This document shows positions 1-12,262 of a stretch of DNA of 64,000 nucleotides, piece after piece; position 1 is the first letter of the stretch, and each line of letters starts with the position of its first letter. The position numbers were made by a program, and so were the translations under genes. Origin of the DNA: Paulownia fortunei (lineage: Eukaryota > Streptophyta > Magnoliopsida > Lamiales > Paulowniaceae); NCBI GenBank assembly GCA_019321725.1, contig CM033110.1, forward strand, positions 18,407,278-18,471,277, in the 5' to 3' direction. Below the pieces are notes generated by a model that was not told the origin of the DNA, made no database searches, and saw nothing but the letters and a program-made list of their open reading frames with translations.

Positions 1-3000
1 GTCTTGACTACAGGCATGGTACTGGCCATGGGATAGGGTCTTACCTAAATGTTCATGAAGGTAAGTTGAGATAATTGTATTATGTCAACTTTAATACACA
101 TCCCAACTAAATTTTCCCCCGACATAATTCTATAGAACTTTCTTTATATCAATACCACTTAACAAGTGCAGTGAGATTTTCATTTGAAAAAAAAATCATC
201 ATATCAATACCAATTAGGATACAAAGTAAGAACAAACTTTCTTCTTTCTATACAAAAGTTTAGTGATCTGAAGATGGAAAAGTAGATAAGCGGCCAACAG
301 GAAGACCCTTAGCTTTAGAGGATTTGGGAAAATTTTCAAGATTTTGTACACCTTTTCTCATTCGTTATGTAATTTATTATATAAAAGAAGATATTTTCCT
401 GTAGCCTCAACTGTCCATGACTCTCTTCAAAGCTATAACCCAATCATGAATAATGCCTATCAATATATGAATCAATAATTAGTTCAAGTTTTTCATGTTT
501 TTTTCATTATAACTTCATTGAATGAATAATTAGTTCTTGTTCTCACATTTTTCTTGCGTTGTAACTTCTTCTGTACTTGGGTTAATCAAGCAACTTTTCT
601 ATACTAGTTATTAATTAAATTTTTATTGCTAATTGCTTCTATTCTGGCTGCTTACGAATATGTTCCTTGTCATGATTAATGTTCTGTAAGTTGGTTATCA
701 TTAATTAAAAGTGAATCCTGCAATCCTGAAAATTATATTTTTAGTGGCCGCTAACCCATTTTCACATGTTTGTATGCAAATTATATTAAGAGGCAATAGT
801 GTTGGTAGTCAAGGTGTGTTATTTGAATGTCCCGTAAATACGGGAAGGATACATGCTTTAGCATACAGACATACACGCAAGCACATCTCTTGTTATTTTT
901 TCACTATAAATTATCGGGATGTATGCATTCCAGAAGCATATAAGATGAGTAGTATGATAACTCTGTAGATTTTTAATTAACAATGTATGAAACAAATCTG
1001 TTCTTAAGTATTTTGTGCATGGACCTAATGTAGAAATAGATTATATTTTATGAGGAGCCATATATATATATACAATCGAATGGCTAACACATTTCCAAAG
1101 AACATGACTGAATATAAAAAAGCTTCTTTATTATTTGTTTATACTATGCAGTTGTTGTTGTTTATTTGTTGGTTGAACTAATGTTTGGGCGTGAACTAGT
1201 TGGCTCCTACACTTTTTATTGTTATAGGATTGTCATTCTATAGGACAATAACAAGACTGAATCAGGTAGAGGTGTCTAATTCCCCCTACTTTCTGCTTTT
1301 GGTAGGACCTCATCAAATCAGTTTCAGGCCACCTGCTCGGAATGTGCCATTACAACCTTCAATGACTGTGACAGATGGTAATTATCCATTAAAAAGTTCT
1401 ATCAGACTATGTTATTTGCTTATCACTAGCAATGAAAGCTGTATTCTTTAGCATGTTGGTGACTATCAGAATTAATAATTTACAAATCATGCTGTCTGTC
1501 CTTGGTTCTTTTGTCTACTGCTTTATTTGAAGCCAGTCTTGGATCGAGGTAGGCCAACACTTATATATCGTTATCTGTGACATTTAGAATGCTTTATTTT
1601 ATTGAATTACTCCGTTTAATTCCTTTTTGTTTGTACTTTTTGGAAAATCAATTCAAATATCTGTTATTGGAAAGAAAATTAAAATGCTATTCCACCAGGA
1701 GAGTGACCACAACTTGCCTGCAGATGATGCCCCCATATTCAAATTTTAAACTAGCAAAGACTGAATATCCAAGTTTTTCTTTTGCTTCTTAGTAAAAGAT
1801 TAAGACTTATTAATTTGTTGGTTTAGATACTTGGTTATTTTTCTTTTTTCCAACTGGAGCTTTGATTTATAAACTTCATTTTCCAGAACCTGGTTATTAT
1901 GAGGATGGGAACTTTGGCATAAGATTGGAGAATGTGCTTATTGTAAAAGAAGCTGATACAAAGTTCAATTTTGGCGACAGGGGCTACTTATTGTTTGAGC
2001 ATATAACATGGGTAAAGTTTTCAACTATGTATTGCTGTGCCCTATCTTTTTATGCATTAGAATTCTATTTAAACATATAACATGGGTAAAGTTCTCAACT
2101 CTGTATTGCTGTGCCTTACCTTTATATGCAATAGAATTCTATTTAAACTTGTTAAGCTTGGCTCCTGAATGATTTGGAGATAGCCCTTCTTACTACCATT
2201 AAAACTTATCATATGGCCTTAGCACATGCTTGTAACTGGACAACATAGACACAAGAAAAGTATTTTTGAGTTGACTTAAGACCAAGTTAGTAAGTCCTGA
2301 TTCTGCATTTTCTGTTATTCGGTATATATGAGACATCACATGATATGCATGAGGTATGAACATGCATGAGACTATTAATGCACCTGTAGATGGTTCGGAG
2401 AAGGTACCTCTACACTGGTGTGAGCTAAACAATATTCTTGTGTCACTGCATCTGTCTTGATTGTTAACAGATGCAAGCTGTTTATGCATAAACTAAAGAA
2501 AATAAGAAAGCAACTACTGTAGCCTGTCAATTCTCAGGAAAGTGAATATGATCTTTATCCTTCTTCCGTTTGGGTTTTTTGGGGCTGGGGCATGTAAAAA
2601 TTTTATATTCTGCGGGCATGATCAAAGCGTCTTAGTGCAGGCTGTAGAAGTTTATCACTATAGGTAATGTTCTTGCATGCTTCTTTAGTAAAGTGATATT
2701 TTTTCCCTTTCCCTTTTATGTTTATTTGTTCTAGCAACTTCAACAAACAGTCCTTGCACATAATTATTTAAAATCTATAAAAGTTGAAATATTTGTTTAC
2801 TTTTTTGTTCTGTAATACAAATTCTTCTATTATTTTGTCTGTTTAAGTGCATTGATGATTAGTGGAAGAAAAACAACCATATGTAATAAGATACAGGAGA
2901 TAGTGATTGAGAAAAAAAGTCGAGAGAGAGAGAGAGAAGAGATTGGAGAAATCACCATGTGATTTTTGAGAACGCCTACTTTGAAAATTGTCACTGGTTA

Positions 3001-3350
3001 AAGGTTCGTAGACTTACAGACCAATGTGGCTTTTCCATATGAAGATGAATCCTTAGGTTGTGGTCCATCCTACTGATTTTATAGTGATGCACATGCAATA
3101 TTTTGCCAACCTCTCCGTTATGAGATGTATCTTTGTTCATAGACGGCATATAAAAACTGTGCTGACAAATGATGCTTTGCCGATTCAGGCACCATATCAA
3201 AGGAAGTTGATGGACGTCAGCCTCCTCGTGCCTGAAGAAGTCGAATGGTTGAACAACTACCATTCCAGATGCAGGGAAATCCTGGCTCCGTATATGAGTA
3301 CTTCTGAGATGGAATGGCTGAAGAAAGCTACTGAACCTATTGGTGCTTGA
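1..3350 (+). CDS. APP1: Aminopeptidase P1 (Xaa-Pro aminopeptidase), 3' part only
   Basis: The M24 metallopeptidase removes N-terminal residues that precede proline and is probably cytosolic. The 5' part lies left of the window. Four coding exons join in frame: 1-60, 1306-1377, 1887-2011 and 3189-3350 (stop TGA). Exon 1 carries the [16 protein letters not shown] block with the metal-ligand histidine. The next exons give [16 protein letters not shown] and GIRLEN, holding the two glutamate ligands expected for the family. The protein ends in [12 protein letters not shown]. The wording matches Arabidopsis APP1 (At4g36760) rather than the plastid APP2, as I recall both. All splice sites are GT-AG. 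The donor at 2012 lies inside a 74-bp tandem duplication that copies it at 2086. The gene converges on the BEH2-type gene at 4844. Confidence 0.93.
2000..2147 (+). repeat. Two-copy 74-bp tandem duplication spanning an exon end and its splice donor
   Basis: Units are 2000-2073 and 2074-2147, with only a handful of differences. Each unit begins CATATAACATGGGTAAAG and ends ATTCTATTTAAA. The first unit contains the last 12 coding bases of the APP1 exon plus the start of its intron, so the second unit carries a decoy donor at 2086. Confidence 0.95.
2921..2942. repeat. GA microsatellite in APP1 intron
   Basis: A run of GA dinucleotides followed by a purine-rich stretch, within the last APP1 intron. 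Confidence 0.8.
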
Positions 3351-4843
3351 GTCATTCTTTACTTTGGCGCGTCTCTATTCCAAGCACCATTTCAAGATGG
3401 TGCCAGCCCCCACCGATATTCCCATATCTATTTCTGGATAAATCTTAGAACCTGATTAATCATGCCATATACTTATTTATTATTTTAAAGGAAATGAATT
3501 CTGTCAGTGTAAAATTCGTTGTCTTTGCCCCTTTCATGGCTTGTTCGTTGTACTGACAGGTCAATCGATCTTGATTAAGCAATAATGGTTGATTAAGAAG
3601 CCAAGGCTACATTAGATCATTGTAAGCACGCATATCCAAAAAAATTATATTTAAAATGTATTATATAACAATTAATTTATTATATTATTATTTTATATAA
3701 TATAATAAAAAAAATATAATTAATTGAATTGTTTATGTGAACAATTATTGCTAGTTGGCCTCCATGACTCCATCTTTTCCCTCCTGGCCATTGACAGTTG
3801 ATTCAAACAACGTGGGCGATGGCAAGAAAACAAGCATAAAAGTTAGAAGGCAAAGACAAGAACTATGTTAAATAAGTACAATGGTAGGACATCATCTTGT
3901 CAAACAAAATAATCTCATAACGCGTAAGAGATAAGACTTATCTTAATATATAGTTGGGGGAGCTCTTTTTGACAAGGATACTTAAAAAACAACTTGAGAA
4001 CCACTTACTTCAGCATGACCCTTGACACCAAAGTGATACCTATATTCAGCCATTTGCACGTGGAGCAATGAATAAATGGCTCCTATTAATTAAAGATACA
4101 ACCCTCTTTGGAATTATTATAAATGGCTGTCACATTAAAGCCAAGCGTGGGATAGCACCAACCCCAGCATATTGGTTGTCCACACAAGTACACTAGATCA
4201 CATGGGGTAAAGGGCCCGGCAATAAGATGCCCATCTTTGACCCAAGAGGAAATTTAGTGAATTGGATAGCATATACAAGACCATGAATGGTTTTATACAC
4301 TTGCTTGAGGAAGACTCTTTTCAAAAATTTCAAAATGATCAAATGATGTATATGCTGGTAATTGTTGCAACTGAGGTTACAAAACAGACCTATTTGGGTA
4401 TTCAGCCAGAGAAACAACAATATGAGGCAATAATCAGGTTTTCGTCTGTTTTCTTTTGTACACAGTAGTCTACCATAAAATAAAACAATTTCCACATATC
4501 AAGCTTGTGTGAATAGTTCCTGATGAATGAAAATGAACAGAAGAGGGAAAGAGGGTGCTTCCAGCATTTCGCTGCTTCAGACCTAATGCAATGAGGAATT
4601 TGATTCTACCGAGCTCGCCAAATCATCATCTCCTCATCAGCGGAACCAAGTTTGTATTTGATTAATCTCGGCTAGAAAAGAGAAAGTAGCAGCTGTGGGG
4701 GACAGATGACTCAGAAACAAGACCTTAAGCAATGTGGCACGAATGGCTGTGGTGGTAAATGTGAGCAAACAAGGAATTTGAAGCTATGAAGAGATGAGAT
4801 TCTTTCGTGTTCTTAATAGTAAATCACATAAGCCAGTGCACAA
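3351..4843. other. Convergent intergenic region APP1 / BEH2
   Basis: This holds the 3' flanks of both neighbours. An AT-rich truncated copy of the window's dispersed MITE-like repeat lies at about 3640-3745. Overlapping ORFs on both strands around 4193-4495 have no recognisable domain, and I treat them as chance. Confidence 0.6.
3640..3745. mobile_element. Truncated copy of the CCGGTT-type MITE-like family
   Basis: The AT-rich core (ATTATATTTAAAATGTATTA and TATAACAATTAATTTAT) is nearly the same as the core of the element at 59964-60377. The CCGGTT-rich flanks seen in the fuller copies are absent here. Truncation is inferred. Confidence 0.55.
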
Positions 4844-6715
4844 CTAAGCACTAGATTTTCCAGTCCCAAGTGTGAGCTCCAAATCATCCATTCCTATTTC
4901 ATGTATTCTTTCACCTTCCCATGCCTTTACTGCACCATTCTCAAACTCAAATTCAGGGCCACATGTCCTCTTTGCTGCTGCTCCCCATCCAAACTCAGCA
5001 CAGCCATCAATTGTATCCTGGAGAGAATTCTGCTGAGACACAGGTTTTATGAGATTATAAGTAGGTGAAGTGGGAGCAGCCGCAGATGGCACTGTCTGGA
5101 AACTGACCCAACGAGCAGAATTAACTGTGGAGACATCAGACTCATCGCATTCTGGAATTGGGACAGGTGTAAAACGCCTACGACGTGTAGGACTAGATGG
5201 GGCAGAGGCAGCAACGATGGGGTGCAGAAAAGAATTCAATGACCTGTTGGAAATAGATTCCCAGTGAGGCTTGGGCTTAGAACTTCTGGTTGGAGAAGAA
5301 AGAGGTGGCGTTACTGGGGCACTATTGGATATGCGCAGAGGAGGAAGAGAGGAGGGGATGGATGCCAAGTTGCAAAGGAAAGGGAGAATGTAGGAGGCGG
5401 GGTTCCCGTCGCACCGGGATGGGCTTGGGAAGGAGGAAGATGTTGGGCTGGCATGGTAAGAAGGTGCAGGACTGGGGAAAGCTGAAGAATTTGGGCTTGG
5501 TTGGATTGATGAACACAGACTAATATTTCTCGATGCCATTCCAGTCTCAGCTGGGGGTGGCTTGCAACCCTGCGAGAGTTAAATTGTATCAGAAGTCAGC
5601 ATTAGAAGGACTAAACTACTAACTATTCTTTGAAGCATCACCATGAAACAAATCCACATTTAAAAGTATTGTTAACATAAACTCCAACTCTATTGGGAAA
5701 CAGGCAGAACATGCATGTCAACTTATAGCACAGTTAGCAGCAGACAGGAAGAAGTAAACAATCAAAACTAAAAAATACTGTTTGAGGAAAAAAAAAAGGG
5801 GGGGGTTGGGGGGGGAGGGGGAGGAAACTGAAAGCCCATGGGAAAGGGAGAACAGAAAAATACTCTGTACGGATTAAATACTATGATATGTTAAGCATCA
5901 GAAATCAAAGACACTAGAGAATTTGCGATTCCACAAGAAGCTTGATCCTATTATATCAGATGGCACCATAAGCTTCACTCCTGACTCATATTTTAGCAAA
6001 TTAGCAATCAAAGAAGGCCTATTTACTTTCAAACATGCAGTAAGGAAGTATGCAATAAATCAGTTAAACAATAGAACAGCCCATAAAAAGTACAAAACTG
6101 AAAAGAAAGCCTTATACATGGAAAATGGTAAATGCATATTCTATTCCAAGACTCTTTCCCAGAAAAGCTACATAGAGCGAAAATCATCAATTATCGGCGT
6201 CCAAAATGGAAAGGAAAACAAATACGAGCACACACAAACAAGAATTAAGTAATTCTCTTGGTGAACTTAACTTTGAGAACGACCCTTAGCTCATGAATCA
6301 CCTAAAAGCAATTAGGAATATTTCCAGTAAAACACGGATACGCAGATCAGATCCAAGAACACGGATCAAGAAACATGAAATACCAATGACTAAGCTCACC
6401 AATAATTTGAATGAAAACAAAATCAGAACATATAAAAGGGAAAAAAAAATTGATTGATTAGAAAAGGGATGTGGATAATTGACTGACCTTGCGATAAGTG
6501 GTGCCATCTTCTTCAACAACCCAACCAGCTTCAGCGCAAAGGGCCTTCAAAACTTCGTTGTTGTCACAGTGTTTGGGGAGCTTGTAATTGCCCTGAGCTC
6601 GAAGCCCAGCGTAAATCTTGGCGGCGATAGCTCTTCTCCTCCTCTCTCGCCTCTTGTTGTTCTCCCTCTCTTTCCACGTCGGCAGCCGCCCCGTTGATGA
6701 ACCAGCCGCCGTCAT
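4844..6715 (-). CDS. BEH2: BES1/BZR1 homolog transcription factor (BEH2 type)
   Basis: This is a brassinosteroid-pathway transcription factor that binds E-box/BRRE sites in the nucleus. Two exons, 6488-6715 and 4844-5569, join as [13 protein letters not shown] and give 317 residues. Residues 1-90 are the BZR DNA-binding domain ([20 protein letters not shown], then [20 protein letters not shown] and [19 protein letters not shown]). A Ser/Pro-rich centre has many S/T-x3-S/T sites of the kind phosphorylated by BIN2/GSK3. CDESD (about residues 229-233) sits in a PEST-like stretch, and LELTL at 306-310 is an EAR-type repression motif. I chose the start at MTAAGSS; an in-frame upstream ATG 39 bases earlier adds residues that do not resemble the family. 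The single phase-0 intron is typical. BEH2 rather than BEH4 is chosen from gene order. Confidence 0.93.
5570..6487 (-). other. Intron of the BEH2-type gene with a long G-run tract
   Basis: The donor GTCAGT is at 6487 and the acceptor CTCGCAG ends at 5570. On the + strand, 5798-5825 is an almost pure run of G with short T and A breaks, so it is C-rich in the transcript. An ORF on the + strand at 5923-6252 is chance. Confidence 0.8.
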
Positions 6716-7996
6716 TATACTTCCTCCAACGCCGGGAATCACCCAACACACCAAGTTACTTACTAGTCTCTCGCTCTCTTTCTCTCTCTCTCAATCTCTG
6801 TATTGTTGAAGCGATAGTAGTTAGAGGAAGGGAGGAGAGGGGGTGAATTGGGACAAGGTGGTCACGAGGACAATGGCCTCCCCACGCTTTATTGGAATTT
6901 GTTGCAAGAAGTATAATAATTCTTGGCAAAAATAAATTGGAATAAATAAATTCATAGGAATGGAAAATTCAAAGTGAAGAAAACCTGCTGCAACTCATCT
7001 AATACATACATATGTCATATAAAAATGTGTGACTCAAGTCATTGCGTCTCAATTGGAATTTAAATTGTGAAAATTTCTAAATCTTCTAAAATTATATGTC
7101 TTGAATTTTGTTGGAAAAAAAATATTTTCTAAATTTAAATAATAATAATAATTCTATGTTGTTTTATTTTTTTATCATATTTCTTCTTCATTTTTCTCAC
7201 TAATTTTTTTATGCCAACATTAGCAAAAAGGAAATATACATAAACTATGTTATGAATTGATTAAATATTTATACTCCTTTAATCTCAATGTTATGTAATA
7301 CTTGTGGATATATATTGAATGTGCATGTCATCATATATTCACACACAATCACATATGATGTGTGATTATGTGTGAATTTATGGTAAGATGTACACTCATA
7401 TACACCACCAGGTATAGTATTAATTGGACTCTAATTTTACTATAAATTTTAAATGAGAGTTGAAAAAATAAAATTTTTAAATAATATTACAATAATGTAC
7501 TCAAAAATAGTGATTGAGAATTTAGTAATATTTTTGTGAAAAAAAAATCAATTTAGAAAATTAAACTTTATATGGAGTATCCTAGAAAAAATGATAAATA
7601 TTTAGAAAAAAATAAGAGCTGATGTGGTATGGATTCAAATCCTCCAACGTAAGTTTTTCGCGAGCTTTCATTTTTTAAATGGATTCCTACCTGTAACACA
7701 TACAGTTATTAGGGCTGGGATTATCCGAACGAAAATATTCTAAAGTAAAGAACTGAAAATTGTAAAGAAGTAAATAAGATTGTCTACCTTCAAAATGTCT
7801 TGAATGGATATTTATAAGTGTTTAATTTGAAACATGAATCACACACGCCATTTGTGTACTTTTAAGTCTTTTGAACTTATACGTTTCATTGAATTAAAAT
7901 TAAATATTTTTAGATTAAATTAATATACATTTTTTTTAAAATATATTTGATATGATCTTTTAAGTCCTAAGATTTGGTCAAATCGAACTCGACCTC

Positions 7997-8022
7997 TTAT
8001 TATTATTATTATTATTATTATT
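7997..8022. repeat. (TTA)n microsatellite
   Basis: About eight to nine perfect TTA units, followed by a short TA/GTATA stretch. Confidence 0.9.
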
Positions 8023-8191
8023 GTATATATATGTATACATGTGTATATATATAGACAGACACACAACACATTTCTTAAGAATACAAGCACGACGGGTCAC
8101 TATATATGCACATGTCCTGTCGAGTGTAGTCTCTACTGTAGTCCAGGAACTAGCCCAAATACGTGTCATTTGCTTCATTGCTTACAACACC

Positions 8192-8243
8192 AACCCCCAA
8201 CCCCCAACCCCCCAAGTCCACCCCACCCCAACCCAACCCACAA
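8192..8243. repeat. C-run block with G-quadruplex potential on the minus strand
   Basis: Successive runs of four to six C separated by AA. The complement reads as three closely spaced runs of five or six G joined by TT, with further shorter G runs. Confidence 0.7.
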
Positions 8244-9224
8244 CCTAAGGCCAAACTATGTTTTATACTTTTATTTGATCCATTAATTAGTTTGATTAAT
8301 ACATTTGCATTTTGGAAATAAAGATGATTTGAGAATGTATTCTATCAATTTTAGAAGGAAAATAAAAAAATTATTGACTTTGAATCTTCTATATTAATTT
8401 GATATCTAATCTCGTATTTTATTTTATATACACACACTAAATTTTACATTTATAATTAAAGAAATATTTAAACAGTTAACTTGTATATTTGTATAAGAAA
8501 TAAAATATTAAATTAGCATAGAAGATTCAGACTGAAAATTATATAAATAACTGGATATACTATTTTATAATTTATTGAAATATTTGCCATTGTGAAATTT
8601 TTTTCTTTATAAGTTAAACTTTAATATTTTTTAATCTTAACTTGGTATAAATAAGATTGAAATGAAAATGAATTTGCAATGATTTCGATTTTCCTTTTAA
8701 CTTTCTTAATTCGTAAAAATAATTAAGTGATCATTTATATGCACTGCACGTGTCCCTGTCGGCAAGCATCTCTCCTGTAATCCAACAAAAAATCTGAATT
8801 TTGTTGTTTGCATTAGAATTAATCAAATATACTCTAATTAATTAAATCATACATTTAAATAAAAAAATGATAAGGGAATATGTTATATTCCATCGAGGAA
8901 AAAAGAAATTAAAAAAATATGAATAGTTGAACAAACTATTTTGTAGGAAGTTTCACGTGTGGCGTCACTTGAATTAATAAAAATAATGTTATTTATAATT
9001 AAATTATTGCATGATTTATGCTGAATTTGATCTAAAGTATTAAAATAAATTTCATTTAAGGCTCGTCAATTGATGTGAAGATAATACTCAATAACGTGTT
9101 ACACAAAATTCAAGATAATTTAATCATTTTTCAATCACATTTGTCCCCCACATTATTGATTAGTGAAAATGTATTATTGATTTTTTTTTCTTTTAAAAAA
9201 TATTATATTAAATAGTATCATAAT

Positions 9225-9475
9225 CAATAAGTGTTTATTAATAAATTATCTTAGTTTGTCATAAAATAATCAACGAACACATACTCATATTAAGTGGCTC
9301 GATTCCACGATCAATAAATACCAACTCTTCTTAAGTGATTCGATCTCATTATCAATGAAATCATAAATATAAAATATTTATTAATAAATTATTTTAATTC
9401 ATCAAAAAATGACCAATAAAATCGTTGAGACAAAATATTTATCAATGAACTACCTTAACTCATCATAAGATATCA
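9225..9475. repeat. Diverged short tandem units
   Basis: Three loose copies of a unit reading roughly TTTATYAATRAAYTA, then TTAAYTCATCA, start near 9230, 9378 and 9437. Divergence is high, so the boundaries are approximate. Confidence 0.4.
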
Positions 9476-10514
9476 TATTAGGTACCAAGAAAACATAGCA
9501 ATTCATTATAATGGATAAATAAATGATCATTATCTTTCAAAACTTAATTAATTCGTATTGTTAAGAATTATTGGATAAGTTGAGGTAAATGGAAAGTTGA
9601 GGTAAATGGAGGTTGCGATATAACACATGTAAGGCAAAATCGTTCTTTGTTCTCAAAAATCTTAACAACTTGTTACATGAAATGTCCATACATAGATGAC
9701 TATGATCTTTTGAAATTTGTAATTTTAGATAATTAAAAATATTAAAAATAAATACTTTAGAACCCACTTCGAACCTTCATTATTACTAAAACATATAAAA
9801 TTATGCATGTAAAATCAACATTATTAGTGTATCGATATTAATTTCCTTCAAGAATTGTGCTTAACAAAAGAAATGAAGTTCGACTTCAGTAGGTATACAT
9901 CCTTCTTTGCTAAGTTCAAAAAAATATAAATTCTATAAGCTCTTGTATTTTTTGGATTCTTATACCAGAAAAAAAAAAAAAAAAAGTTGTTAAATTGAAA
10001 ATAAGCCCTTATGAACTAATAAAGTTACACAATTTGGTTCATTTATTTGAAGCTACGTGTGAGAGAACGTTTGCTTTATTTTGATAAATAAAAGATGAGG
10101 CAAAGTGGAGTGACCATTTATTTAAATACAAGTTGAAACTTCGATTTAAAATATAAAATCAAAATTGATATGATATTTTACTTGAATATAAGATGATATT
10201 TTAATTTAAAAAAATAATCCAAACGAGACAAGCAAATGATGGTATCATTTGTTTATCTATCTTTATATATTTCTATTTAACTAATTCATCTTGAAGCTAT
10301 GTATATAGATTAGTATACAATTTATTTACTTTTAGTCCAATATTTATTTAAATCCTTAAAATTTATAAAAACCCAAAGAGAAATATGTAAATATCAACGA
10401 TGACATCTTTAAATCTCACTAACCAATCAAAAAAAAAAAAAAAACTATGGATATTGGACTGGACCTAAATTCTAGGAAGCCAACTATAGTTGATTTTTCT
10501 ACGTGCGGCTAGGA

Positions 10515-10530
10515 CACGTGTATGCACGTG
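10515..10530. promoter_or_regulatory. Pair of perfect G-boxes 10 bp apart
   Basis: CACGTG at 10515-10520 and again at 10525-10530, with an extra ACGTG at 10501. G-boxes bind bZIP and bHLH factors such as ABF or MYC/PIF. The pair is 1.7 kb upstream of the MFS start, so assignment to that gene is uncertain. Confidence 0.4.
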
Positions 10531-11260
10531 TACTGAAGAAATTCATGATTAAGATTGAAGAAATTAAAATTAATATTTAGCAATACCTTATTTTGCTCCA
10601 CTTGATTTTTATACACTATGTTAAAAAATAATGAATTTAAGTATAAATAATATGAATTTCAGAATTGCAATAAAGCTTTTTATTAAGACGGGAGTTCAAG
10701 TGGTGTGGCTAGGCTAAGATGGAAGATGGGAGAAAGTATTACAAGTGAAAATGATTTTAGTTGAGTCGAACATATAATTATTTAAATTTAATTGAGTTTT
10801 AAAAATTATATTTGAATTAATTTTTATTGAATTGAGTTTGAATCGAACTTCAAATTTTATCGAATTAAAAATATATTTAAATTTAATTTATTATATTTAA
10901 AAGATCGGACTTAAACAAATTTTAACGAATATTGAATACTTTAATTTATGGTGATAGCCTTATGTGGGCTGATAGTTTAGAGAGACAACGGCGCAACGGC
11001 CCAACTTTGAATCGTATTTTGAACCCTAGACCAGCCCATATTAGTTGTATATGTAGGGGATGAGCAACTTTCAAGCCTGGATTGGCATCTAGCCCATGGA
11101 CACCCTCAAATTTAACTTCGGTAAGTATTAATTAGTGGCAAATAAAAAAAATACTATCATCCTATGTTTAATAATGTTGCATGTGGCATTTGAAATTAAA
11201 GTCTATAGAAGTAGGAGTCTAACTATTTCTTCAAACATGGGAAAATTATAACTCGAATTT

Positions 11261-11669
11261 AGGGATCGAAATGAACAGCAATCGAAAACTAGGCACGCAC
11301 GAATTGAATAATTCAATTTTTATGTTTATAAAAATTTGATATTCGAATTGATTTTTTTTTTTTATCGAAATGGAATGAATACTGAATTATTATTTATATA
11401 TATTTATATATTATTTATTTATCAAAAATTAAAATGTAAAAAAATAAAATTATGATTATACTATTTAAATTATTATCTATTTTTATATTTTAAAATAATT
11501 GATTTAATTGAATTATTGAACTGAAATTTTGAAAATAATAATTGATAATTACAAAACCAAATTGATTAATTTAGTTCAATATTTAGTGACATTTTAGTGT
11601 ATAAAATTTTCAATTTATCGAAATTTCAATTCAATTCAATTTGATTTTATTGAATCAACACCCTGTCCA
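11261..11669. mobile_element. Probable hAT-like MITE
   Basis: An AT-rich block of about 410 bp opens with AGGGATCGAAATGAA and closes with TTCAATT...TTGAATCAACACCCTG. The ends are roughly inverted (AGGGATCG against CAGGGTGT). The interior repeats TTCGAATTGATTT-like words and codes for nothing. The class is inferred from the terminal CAGGG-type repeat only. Confidence 0.4.
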
Positions 11670-12022
11670 AATGGATCAAATACAATTTAAGTGCAAATCT
11701 AATCTTCTTAATTGGTTTATTAAATTCAATTAAAATCCATTCAGCACTTGAATTTTCCTTAAGAACTAAATCGGGAAAATCGAGGAGAAAAATAGAACCT
11801 TTGCACTTTAGAAAACTCCAAGCTTCCCTCCAATCATATTCCACCAAACGCAACAATTTCCTCGGCCGATTTACCCATAATTATACATTGCATTATTCTC
11901 TTTTCGTGCATTGACTACATACGGTTCCTTCAGAGAGTAAAATATTTTTGGATTTGAAGCTTGTCTTGCCCCTTTTCTCGGACTAATCAATAAATGCAAA
12001 ACCGTAACAGATATTTTTATTA

Positions 12023-12028
12023 CACGTG
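12023..12028. promoter_or_regulatory. G-box in the MFS proximal promoter
   Basis: The palindrome TACACGTGTA is centred here, about 240 bp upstream of the MFS start codon. A CACGTC half-site follows at about 12097. Confidence 0.45.
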
Positions 12029-12107
12029 TATGTTTACGTTATTATTTTTGGATTGAAGATTCTCTTTCGGGTTGGTCAATGCTCAATACAAATCGTCACG
12101 TCGCCTG

Positions 12108-12161
12108 ATGGGTGCTGCTGCTGTTGTAGATCCGCCACAGAGGAGCAATCCCAGAATTTGA
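12108..12161 (+). other. Possible uORF in the MFS leader
   Basis: A 17-codon ORF beginning MGAAAVV lies upstream of the main start. It counts as a uORF only if transcription starts left of 12108, which I cannot show. Confidence 0.25.
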
Positions 12162-12262
12162 AACAGCTTGATTGATTTATGGGACTTAGCTTTAGGACAC
12201 CAAGATTTAGTAGGCCTGCTTATTTTCGATCCAAGAATCTGCTCCCCAGAAATCTTGTAACC

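Larger units (their letters stand above)
6716..12178. other. Divergent intergenic region BEH2 / MFS transporter (5.5 kb)
   Basis: The left end holds the BEH2 promoter and leader, including a CT/GA microsatellite at 6768-6796 (GA in the transcript). The rest is AT-rich, without coding signatures. It holds a TTA microsatellite (7997-8022), a C-run block (8192-8243), diverged tandem units around 9230-9475, a pair of G-boxes (10515, 10525), a site-II/telobox-like cluster (10990-11097) and a hAT-like MITE candidate (11261-11669). Confidence 0.7.

Noticed and set aside
4193..4495. Overlapping ORFs on both strands between APP1 and BEH2
   Set aside because: No family signature, and both strands open over the same bases suggests chance.
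5923..6252. 109-codon + strand ORF
   Set aside because: It lies in the intron of the BEH2-type gene on the opposite strand, has biased Lys/Thr content and no domain.
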